10,535 bases of DNA from CAYMRB01 sp964392615. GTDB lineage: Bacteria; Planctomycetota; UBA8108. The stretch is from assembly GCA_964392615.1 (NCBI GenBank), contig CAYMRB010000358.1, positions 1-10,535 of the forward strand. Reading direction: 5' to 3'. The notes below the pieces were generated by a model, which saw only the letters and a program-made list of their open reading frames with translations, was not told the origin of the DNA and did not search any database. This document shows positions 1 through 5,600 of the stretch, piece by piece (position 1 is the stretch's first letter; every line of letters starts with the position of its first letter). Both the position numbers and the translations under genes were made by a program.

Positions 1-2882
1 GCATCGCCGACCTGGCCGATGACGTTGCCGTCCGCGTTGGAGTCGCAAGCCGCCAAACAGGTCGGGACCGGGCCGCCGGTGAAGTTGAAGTTCAGCACGT
101 ACACTGCGTCACCGACTTGACCGATGACGTTGCCGTCGCCGTTGCAGTCGCCTCGGATGAACGGGCCGACGCCTTCCTCGACGACGCCCTCGATGAGCTC
201 GCCGACCTCAGCTTCCGACAGGCCGTGCGTGAAGACGCGGGCGTCGTCGATCGCACCGGTGAACATATGACTCTGGCCGGTGCTGCGGATGATGCCGCCG
301 ATCGACGTGATGTCGAGGTCGAGCATCTCCGGACGCACGTACGAGAAGTTGGTCTCGTCGGGAACACCATCGACGTAGAGGACGACCGAGCCGAGCCGGT
401 CGACCCACGCGATGTGGTGCCACTCGCCGTCGAACACCGGCGATGTCGAAGCCACGTGATTCGTGGCTGCTGCACCGTCGCTGCCGCGGATGTAGACCTC
501 GAGAGAGCTGGTGGCGGCGGCATCATCCGTGCCGAGGTTGAACAGCGGGGTGCCGCTCAAGGAGCTGCTCTCGGACCAGACTCGCCGGTCGCCGAGTTGC
601 GCCGTTCCGTCGCCCTTGACCCACATCGCGATCGTGAACTCGGCGTACGCGTAGAGCGGCAGGCCGTCGTTCTGCATTACCTGAACGACGTTGTCTCCCA
701 CCAGCTCGATCGCGGTCTCGGGCTCGCCTTCGTGGCCATCGCCGTATGTTACCGGCAGGCCGACGGTGAACATCGAGCCGTCGTTGCCGGCCGGCTGGTA
801 GTCCTCGAGGTCGCCGTCGAACGGCCAGTGCGACAGGAATCGCTCCTCGACGTCGCCCTCGACCATGACGACCACCGAGCACGTCGCGTCGTCCGCGACG
901 TCATCGCACAGCGTCGTGTCGTCCACCGTGACCGAGATCGTCCACTCGCCGCTGACGAGGCCCAGCGTGACCGACGGGTCCGTGGACGGATCGGTCGAGA
1001 TCGTGAAGCCGTCGGCGTGGACCGCGGTCCACTCGTAGGTGAGCGTGTCGCCGGAGTCGTCGGTCGCGTCGAGCGACGTGAAGGTCCACTGCCCGACGAC
1101 TTCGCCGTCAAAGGGAGTCGTGACCTCGATGTCGTCGCAGTGCGAGTCGCCCTCCTCGGGGCAGACGACGCAGTCGGCGATGAGACCGGTGATCTCCTCC
1201 TCGCTGAGGATGTAGTTGTAGACGCGCACATCGTCGATCTCGCCCAGGAACTGGTGGCTCGGGTTCTGGGCATCCGGGGCGCCGCGCAGAATGCCGCCGA
1301 TCGACGTCGTGTCGAGCGTCATGACGGGGCGGGTGTACGCGAAGCTGGTCGGGTCGAGAATGCCGTCGACGTAGAGGGCCGCGTCGCCGTTGTCGTCGAC
1401 CCACGTGATGTGGTGCCAGGTGCCGTCGAACGCCGGCAGGGTCGAGTGGACGTGGCCGAACGTCGTCCCGCCGCCGCGGATATAGATGTCGACCGCCGGC
1501 CCGATGCCGTTGTTCGTCGTCCCGATGTTGAAGAGCGGATTGTTGTTCGTCGTCGAGGCTTCGGACCACACGCGGCGGTCGTTGCCCAGCTGCTCCAGGT
1601 AGTCGCCCTTGACCCACATCGCGATGGAGAACGCTTCGTGATTGTAGAGCGGCAGACCGAGAGCCTGATCGACGACGACCATGTCCATGCCGTCGAGCTG
1701 GACGGACTCCTCGCACTGACCGTCGGTGAAGAGCGGCTCGAGGAGCGTCTGCATCGTGCCATCGTTGCCGTTGCCGGTCTCGTCCTCGAGGTGCCCCTCC
1801 ATGGTCCAGTGACCGAGGAGCTGGGGCGCGGTCTCGAGGACCTCGACCTCCAGCGTGCAGGTCGCATCGTCCGCCACGTCCGGGCAGAGCGGGTCATCGT
1901 CGAGCGTGACGCTGATCGTCCACGTGCCGGCGCCGAGGAAGAACGTCGTGATGTTCTCGGGCTGCGGTCCCGCCGTCAGGACGGGGTCGACGCCGTTGTC
2001 CGCGCTGAACAGGTACAGGACGTCGTCGCCGGAGTCATCCGACCCGGAAGCGTCGAACGTGTACTCGCCAGCGATGTCACCTTCCGGGCCGACGTCGAGG
2101 TCGAGGCCGGCGCAGTGGGTGTCGCCCTCTTCGGGGCATTCGCGGTCCGGATCGAAGAGCGCCGCGACCTCCTCCTGCGTCAGCGCGTGGTCGTAGGTGC
2201 GGACGTCGTCGATCGCGCCGGTGAACCAGCAGCAGTCCGTCGCGCGCCGAATCGCGCCGAAGGTGATCGTGTCGAGCGGCGACTCGTCGGGGGCCGGGCG
2301 CGCGTAGTTGAAGTTGCCCGCATCCAGGGCGCCGTCGATGTACACCTGGACCGTCCCCTCGACGTCGACGTACGCGAAGTGGTGCCACTCGCCATCGAAT
2401 GCGATGCCTGTCGAGTGGCCGTGGTTGATCCGCGTCGCGCCGGCGCGCACGTAGAGATCGAGGGTGCCGTCGGCGCCCTGATTGTGCGTGCCGAGGTTGA
2501 AGAGGGGATTGCCGACGTTACCGATATTGCTCTCGGAGAACACTCGGTCGTCGACGTTGTCCAGCGTCCCGTCGCCCTTCACCCACATCGAGATGGAGAA
2601 CTCGGGCTTACGCGTCAGGGGGTCGTCCGGAACGGTCTGCATCACGACGATGTCGTCGATGCCGTCGAACTCGATGGCGAACCCGTCCTCGTTCTCCTCG
2701 TCGTGGTCCGGAACCCAGGTCGGTTCCCCGATGAGGTCGAAGCCGTCATAGAACGTGCCGTCGTTGCCGGCGACACCGTCGTCCTCGAGGTGTTCGTCGA
2801 AGGTCCAGTGGGAGATGAGGTCCGCCCGGGCGGAGCCCCACACGAAGAACAAACAGACCGACAGCGCCAGGAACTTTCTCAT
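1..2882 (-). CDS. Secreted LamG/PKD-like repeat protein with dockerin-type tail (3' end outside window)
   Basis: Reading the minus strand from ATG at 2882-2880 gives 960 residues without a stop; the gene continues past position 1. Residues 1-20 (MRKFLALSVCLFFVWGSARA) are a classic signal peptide with an ARA cleavage site, so the protein is exported. Three LamG-like (concanavalin-fold) domains follow at about residues 21-245, 353-570 and 680-900. Each carries the family signatures FSI(S/A)MWVKGD (FTIAMWVKGD in the third), FDGxWHH, LYVDG or VYIDG, and GAIDD or GEIDD followed by R. Between them lie two PKD-like beta domains (about 248-350 and 574-677) ending in GxWTISVTxDD and containing paired cysteines (249, 257, 333, 342; 574, 582, 659, 668) that could form disulfides. 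From residue 909 a dockerin-like calcium-binding repeat begins. The likely role is cell-surface or extracellular carbohydrate or protein binding; no catalytic domain is visible. An SD-like GGGAG lies at 2894-2898. It diverges from an ECF sigma/FecR operon that may control it (inference). Domain assignment is confident, function is not. Confidence 0.9.
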   Translation of the reverse strand, partial: MRKFLALSVCLFFVWGSARADLISHWTFDEHLEDDGVAGNDGTFYDGFDLIGEPTWVPDHDEENEDGFAIEFDGIDDIVVMQTVPDDPLTRKPEFSISMWVKGDGTLDNVDDRVFSESNIGNVGNPLFNLGTHNQGADGTLDLYVRAGATRINHGHSTGIAFDGEWHHFAYVDVEGTVQVYIDGALDAGNFNYARPAPDESPLDTITFGAIRRATDCCWFTGAIDDVRTYDHALTQEEVAALFDPDRECPEEGDTHCAGLDLDVGPEGDIAGEYTFDASGSDDSGDDVLYLFSADNGVDPVLTAGPQPENITTFFLGAGTWTISVTLDDDPLCPDVADDATCTLEVEVLETAPQLLGHWTMEGHLEDETGNGNDGTMQTLLEPLFTDGQCEESVQLDGMDMVVVDQALGLPLYNHEAFSIAMWVKGDYLEQLGNDRRVWSEASTTNNNPLFNIGTTNNGIGPAVDIYIRGGGTTFGHVHSTLPAFDGTWHHITWVDDNGDAALYVDGILDPTSFAYTRPVMTLDTTSIGGILRGAPDAQNPSHQFLGEIDDVRVYNYILSEEEITGLIADCVVCPEEGDSHCDDIEVTTPFDGEVVGQWTFTSLDATDDSGDTLTYEWTAVHADGFTISTDPSTDPSVTLGLVSGEWTISVTVDDTTLCDDVADDATCSVVVMVEGDVEERFLSHWPFDGDLEDYQPAGNDGSMFTVGLPVTYGDGHEGEPETAIELVGDNVVQVMQNDGLPLYAYAEFTIAMWVKGDGTAQLGDRRVWSESSSLSGTPLFNLGTDDAAATSSLEVYIRGSDGAAATNHVASTSPVFDGEWHHIAWVDRLGSVVLYVDGVPDETNFSYVRPEMLDLDITSIGGIIRSTGQSHMFTGAIDDARVFTHGLSEAEVGELIEGVVEEGVGPFIRGDCNGDGNVIGQVGDAVYVLNFNFTGGPVPTCLAACDSNADGNVIGQVGD
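3..158 (-). other. Dockerin-like calcium-binding repeat pair (second repeat cut by window edge)
   Basis: Residues 909-960 contain two copies of an EF-hand-like loop, DCNGDGNVIGQVGDAVYVL and DSNADGNVIGQVGDA, separated by a segment with FTGGPVP and a cysteine pair. The D-x-N-x-D-G start matches type I dockerin loops, and an RGDCN...CxxACD arrangement is familiar from planctomycete secreted proteins. Relative to the standard 12-residue loop, the closing aspartate is at loop position 14 in both copies. The role would be calcium-dependent attachment to a cohesin-like or surface partner (inference). Confidence 0.7.
183..2822 (-). repeat. Tandem LamG + PKD-like module, about 2.7 copies
   Basis: Within the minus-strand gene a unit of roughly 330 residues is repeated. 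LamG-like domains start at about 2822, 1826 and 845, giving spacings of 996 and 981 bp. The first two are each followed by a PKD-like domain (about 2141-1833 and 1163-852); the third is followed by the dockerin-like tail. The duplication is visible in DNA: 24 bases at 609-632 and 1602-1625 are identical (coding for the IAMWVKGD motif), and 2571-2594 differs by two bases. The stretches near 402-440 and 1400-1438 are also nearly identical. Confidence 0.85.
2822..2882 (-). other. Sec-type signal peptide of the LamG/PKD protein
   Basis: Residues 1-20 have a basic start (MRK), a hydrophobic core (FLALSVCLFFVWG) and a small-residue cleavage motif (A-R-A before D21). The mature protein begins with DLISHWTFD, a typical LamG domain start. 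This fixes ATG 2882 as the start. Confidence 0.85.
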
Positions 2883-2893
2883 CGCGCGATTCA

Positions 2894-2898
2894 CTCCC
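2894..2898 (-). promoter_or_regulatory. Ribosome binding site of the LamG/PKD gene
   Basis: On the minus strand GGGAG lies 11 bases upstream of the ATG at 2882. The spacing is slightly long, but it is the only SD-like motif close to this start. Confidence 0.5.
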
Positions 2899-3079
2899 GA
2901 GATCCCGAGGGACCTAGCTGCTATTGAGAATTCTACAGACCCGTACGAGTCAACCCTGGTGCCGTACCGTCCGCCGGTCGGCGGATGCCACGGCATGACG
3001 AGGAGGAATAGCCTCGATGGCCGCAAGTTGGACATCGTTTTCCCAAAAAAGCCGTCCAATTTCCGTCGATTTCGACTAT

Positions 3080-3100
3080 TTCCATCCACCATCGATGGAA
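3080..3100 (+). promoter_or_regulatory. Hairpin in the sigma factor leader
   Basis: TTCCATC (3080-3086) and GATGGAA (3094-3100) are perfect 7-bp inverted arms around a 7-base loop. The in-frame ATG at 3095 sits in the 3' arm. If translation starts at 3134, the hairpin lies in the 5' leader about 20 bases ahead of the SD and could affect translation or serve as an operator in DNA. No function is shown. Confidence 0.4.
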
Positions 3101-3122
3101 CCGCGACGCGTCGGGAAGCACA

Positions 3123-3128
3123 AGAGGA
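3123..3128 (+). promoter_or_regulatory. Ribosome binding site choosing GTG 3134 for the sigma factor
   Basis: AGAGGA lies 5 bases ahead of the GTG at 3134. It competes with a perfect AGGAGG at 3001-3006, which lies 10 bases ahead of an in-frame ATG at 3017. The start at 3134 is preferred because codons between 3017 and 3133 have third positions far poorer in G and C than the rest of the gene, and because homologous sigma factors normally have only a short tail before region 2. Confidence 0.5.
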
Positions 3129-3133
3129 AACAC

Positions 3134-3694
3134 GTGACGGACGATCGACCGGAGAAAGGCACGAACGAGGAGTTCCTGCGCCTTTGGTTGCAGTACGAAT
3201 CGCGGATCTACGGCATGGTCTTCTCGCTGGTTCCGGACTGGGCGGGGGCCGACGACGTGATGCAGGAAGTCTCGCTGGTACTGTGGCGGCGCTTCGACGA
3301 GTTCGAGCTGGGGACGAGCTTCCTCGCGTGGGCGTTCACCGTCGCGCGGTACCAGGCGCTCGCGTACCGCAAGAAGCAGCGCGCTCAGCAGGCGAGGTTG
3401 AGCACCGAGACGGTCGAGCAGGTCGCGGCGAAGATCGTCGACACGCTCCAGGAGAGCTCCTGCGAGCGCGAGGACGCGTTGGGGCATTGTTTGGGGCGGC
3501 TGCGCGAGAGGGACCGCGAGCTCGTTCAGCTGCGCTACCAGCCCGGCGCGACGACGGAAGCGGTGGCCGAGGCCGTGGGCAAGACCCGCGCTGCGGTCTA
3601 CAAGGCGTTGAGCCGCGTGCACTCGCGGCTTCTGGATTGTGTCGAGAGGTATCTGAGCTCCGGAGGGCGACGAGGTGAGCTGCGAGCCCACTGA
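3134..3694 (+). CDS. ECF RNA polymerase sigma factor (Rhodopirellula/Verrucomicrobium type)
   Basis: From GTG 3134 the product is 186 residues. Region 2 covers about residues 13-82, with EEFLRLWLQYESRIYGMVFS, then DWAGADDVMQE and WRRFDEFE (the core-binding helix and -10 region), and FLAWAFTVARYQAL. Region 4 covers about 115-175, with LRERDRELVQLRY followed by a helix-turn-helix (TEAVAEAVGKTRAAVYKALS) that would read the -35 box. There is no region 1 or 3, as in ECF sigmas. Length is normal for the family. The stop (TGA 3692-3694) overlaps the start of the FecR gene by 20 bases, so the two are an operon and probably translationally coupled; the FecR protein is the likely anti-sigma or activity regulator (inference). 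An alternative start at ATG 3017 with a perfect AGGAGG would add 39 residues that look non-conserved and have poor codon usage. The sigma assignment is near certain, the start less so. Confidence 0.93.
   Translation: MTDDRPEKGTNEEFLRLWLQYESRIYGMVFSLVPDWAGADDVMQEVSLVLWRRFDEFELGTSFLAWAFTVARYQALAYRKKQRAQQARLSTETVEQVAAKIVDTLQESSCEREDALGHCLGRLRERDRELVQLRYQPGATTEAVAEAVGKTRAAVYKALSRVHSRLLDCVERYLSSGGRRGELRAH
3662..3666 (+). promoter_or_regulatory. Ribosome binding site of the FecR/LamG gene, inside the sigma gene
   Basis: GGAGG sits 8 bases upstream of GTG 3675 and within the last codons of the sigma factor gene. This supports the overlapping start and coupled translation. Confidence 0.65.
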
Positions 3695-5438
3695 CAGCAC
3701 CGATCGCCCCGAGCGTCGGGACTTCTCGAAGCTCGACGAGCTCCTCGTCGCGGTCATCGAAGGCTGCGCTACCGACGAGCAGATCGCGGAGCTCGAGCTG
3801 GCGCTGGCGGACGATCCGGCCGCGCAGGCGCGCTACATCCGGTACATCGACCTGATCTGCGCGCTGCGCAAGCGCCATGGATCGGTCGGCGCGCGCGCGG
3901 ACCTGCCCGCGGCGGGAGCGTCGACGAGCCTGTCCGCGGCCGAATCGGAGCCGGACTCCGACCGGGACTCCGACCCGGAGGCCGACACCGAGCGGGCCCC
4001 GGCTCCCGTGCGCTTCGCCGCATCGCGACCGTTCTCGTGGCGATTTGCGGTCTCGTGGGCGCTGCCGGCGGCCGCGGTGCTCGCGATCGCCCTCGTTCTC
4101 GTGGTCGGTCGCGACGACGAGCGCGAGGTCCGCGCGGGCACTCTCGTCTGGGAGCCGACGATGACGGCGGCGTTCTCCGAGCGCACGGTCGGCGTCGTCA
4201 CGCATGTTTGGGACGAGGCTCGTTTTGTCGCGGCTCCGGCGCGCGCCGGCCTCCGGGTCGAGGCGGGGCGGCTGCAGCTCACTCATGGTCGCATACAGTT
4301 GCGGCTCCTGAGCGGCGTCGCCATCCATCTGGCGGCGCCTTGTGACGTCGAGCTGGAGTCTGCCTGGCGTCTGCGGCTCGAGGACGGCGAGCTGTCCGCG
4401 CGCGTGCCGCGGAGCGCTGTCGGCTTCGCGGTGCGAGCGCCCGGAACGAAGGTCGTGGATCTCGGCACCGAGTTCGGGCTGCGGGTCGACGGCGGCGTCA
4501 CGAGCTTCGAGGTCTTCGAGGGCTCGGTCGAGCTCACCGGCTTCGACGCCCTGGGCGAGTCATTCACGCGCGAGAAGGTCTGGGATGGCAGGGCGCTGCG
4601 CGTCGAGCAGAAGAAGGCGCGTCTGGATCCCGTCGATTGGGGCGGAGCGCCTCCGGCGCGCGTCGATCGGTCGTTCTCGACGGGGAGATCCGCGGAGCTC
4701 CGCATTACGAGGGAGTATGTCGATACGGTTCTCGCGGCCGAGCCTCGGATCTACTGGCGCTTCGAGGAGGCCGACGGGGGCGTCGTCGTAGATCGAGCCG
4801 GCGGCGCGTACGATCTCCACCTCTTCGGTCCGGAGATCGCCGCGGGCGTCGACGGCAACCACGTGCTGCGGTTCGACGACGACCGGAGTCGCATGGCGAT
4901 CTGCGAGGGCGTTCCCGCGCTCAACGCGCAGGAGTACTCGATCGAGCTCTGGGTGCTGCCGGCGCGTTTCAAGAAGGCGACGCTGGTGTCGTTCCACGGG
5001 CCGGAGCAGGTCGGCATGGGATCCGGGTCGAAGGGCCGGCTGCATCTGACGCTCGATATCGTCGAGCTGAACGGCCCCGTCGAGGATCTCGCGGCGCCCA
5101 ATGCGGTCCGGTTCACGCACCGCTGGCCGCCGAGTGGTGACTTCCACGCGGGCGTCAACATCTTCTCGCCGTCCTACACGCCCGGGGTATGGAGCCATAT
5201 CGTCGCGACGAAAGCCGATCGCGAGCTGCGGCTCTACCTGAACGGCCGCCTCGTCGCGCGGGGCGAGAAGCCGAGCGACGTCTCCGAGCGCGTCTTCGAC
5301 ATCACGCTCGGCAAGATCGACAAGACGCGCATGCTGCGGCAGTTCCACGGTCTGCTCGACGAGTTCGCGCTCTACCCGCGCGTTCTGTCCGAGGACGAGA
5401 TTCGCCGCCACTACGCGCTCGTCACGGACCGGGACTGA
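3675..5438 (+). CDS. Membrane-anchored FecR-domain protein with C-terminal LamG-like domain (putative anti-sigma factor)
   Basis: The product is 587 residues from GTG 3675, with GGAGG at 3662-3666 eight bases upstream; the start lies inside the sigma gene. The cytoplasmic N-terminus (about 15-68: FSKLDELLVAVIEG, then ELELALADDPAAQARYIRYI) matches the short helical segment usual in planctomycete FecR proteins and has no zinc-finger HxxxCxxC motif. An acidic Asp/Ser linker (about 88-108) precedes one membrane helix (about 124-145). The exported part holds a FecR domain (about 150-290; signatures GRIQLRLLSGVAIHL, FAVRAPGTKVVDLGTEFGL, FEVFEGSVELTG) and a LamG-like domain (about 345-583; IYWRFEEADG, YSIELWVLPARF, GVWSHIVATK, LYLNGRL, GLLDEFALYPRVL). 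FecR proteins relay outer signals to a partner ECF sigma. Here the fused LamG-like domain would be the sensor or surface-binding part (inference). The sequence shows the gene order and topology but not whether it inhibits or activates the sigma factor. Confidence 0.93.
   Translation: MSCEPTDSTDRPERRDFSKLDELLVAVIEGCATDEQIAELELALADDPAAQARYIRYIDLICALRKRHGSVGARADLPAAGASTSLSAAESEPDSDRDSDPEADTERAPAPVRFAASRPFSWRFAVSWALPAAAVLAIALVLVVGRDDEREVRAGTLVWEPTMTAAFSERTVGVVTHVWDEARFVAAPARAGLRVEAGRLQLTHGRIQLRLLSGVAIHLAAPCDVELESAWRLRLEDGELSARVPRSAVGFAVRAPGTKVVDLGTEFGLRVDGGVTSFEVFEGSVELTGFDALGESFTREKVWDGRALRVEQKKARLDPVDWGGAPPARVDRSFSTGRSAELRITREYVDTVLAAEPRIYWRFEEADGGVVVDRAGGAYDLHLFGPEIAAGVDGNHVLRFDDDRSRMAICEGVPALNAQEYSIELWVLPARFKKATLVSFHGPEQVGMGSGSKGRLHLTLDIVELNGPVEDLAAPNAVRFTHRWPPSGDFHAGVNIFSPSYTPGVWSHIVATKADRELRLYLNGRLVARGEKPSDVSERVFDITLGKIDKTRMLRQFHGLLDEFALYPRVLSEDEIRRHYALVTDRD
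3953..3975 (+). repeat. Short 12-bp-period direct repeat in the FecR linker
   Basis: GGACTCCGACC occurs at 3953-3963 and again at 3965-3975, coding for the acidic DSDRDSDP segment that links the cytoplasmic helix to the membrane segment. It probably arose by slippage in a disordered linker. Confidence 0.6.
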
Positions 5439-5528
5439 CATCGGCCGCGTCGACCTCGGGCAGTCGAGCGCGGGACAAAGGCCGGATTCCGAGAAGGTCG
5501 CCGGGTACGGACTGCGTTGTCTCCGGTA

Positions 5529-5573
5529 GGAGCGACGCCGGGCTCAGGGAGGTCGAGCCGGGCGCGTCGCTCC
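5529..5573 (+). terminator. Strong GC hairpin between the FecR gene and the 865-residue gene
   Basis: GGAGCGACGC (5529-5538) and GCGTCGCTCC (5564-5573) are perfect 10-bp arms. Inside them GGCTC (5541-5545) pairs with GAGCC (5555-5559), leaving a 9-base loop. It lies 90 bases after the FecR stop and 27 before the next ATG. No T-run follows (the next bases are GCGTTCCCCC), so it is not a standard intrinsic terminator. It could be a terminator lacking a U-tract, an RNA-stability element, or a leader structure of the downstream gene. Confidence 0.45.
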
Positions 5574-5587
5574 GCGTTCCCCCAGAC

Positions 5588-5591
5588 GGAG
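5588..5591 (+). promoter_or_regulatory. Ribosome binding site supporting ATG 5601
   Basis: GGAG lies 9 bases ahead of ATG 5601. The open frame extends back to a TTG at 5517, but those 28 codons run across the hairpin and would put an arginine-rich segment before an otherwise clean signal peptide. Confidence 0.55.
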
Positions 5592-5600
5592 ACCCGACAG

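Larger units (their letters stand above)
2883..3133. promoter_or_regulatory. Divergent intergenic region with several palindromes
   Basis: This 251-bp stretch separates the divergently transcribed secreted-protein gene and sigma factor gene, and it is visibly AT-richer than the surrounding genes, as expected for a promoter region. It contains the perfect palindrome AGAATTCT (2927-2934), a TCCGCCG-GT-CGGCGGA inverted repeat (2970-2985), TTGGAC/GTCCAA arms (3028-3033 and 3054-3059) and a hairpin at 3080-3100. A TTGACT hexamer (minus strand, 2948-2953) and TAGAAT (2930-2935) look like -35 and -10 boxes but are only 12 bp apart, so no housekeeping promoter can be called. An ECF-type promoter is possible but cannot be recognised without a consensus for this sigma factor. 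Confidence 0.5.

Noticed and set aside
117..2927. 936-codon open frame on the plus strand opposite the LamG/PKD gene
   Set aside because: Its product is a monotonous Val/Asp/Arg/Ala mix without domains or a signal peptide. The opposite strand codes recognisable LamG, PKD-like and dockerin-like domains with a signal peptide across the same bases. It is an antisense shadow produced by GC-rich third positions and the repeated sequence.
2930..2953. TTGACT and TAGAAT on the minus strand as a sigma-70 promoter
   Set aside because: The hexamers match well but the spacer is only 12 bp, too short for a housekeeping promoter.
3336..4328. 330-codon minus-strand frame across the sigma and FecR genes
   Set aside because: It has a low-complexity Arg/Ser/Ala product and lies opposite two genes with clear domain matches.
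5517..5600. TTG start extending the 865-residue protein by 28 residues
   Set aside because: The extension crosses the 5529-5573 hairpin, has no good SD and would place a basic, non-hydrophobic segment before a normal signal peptide.
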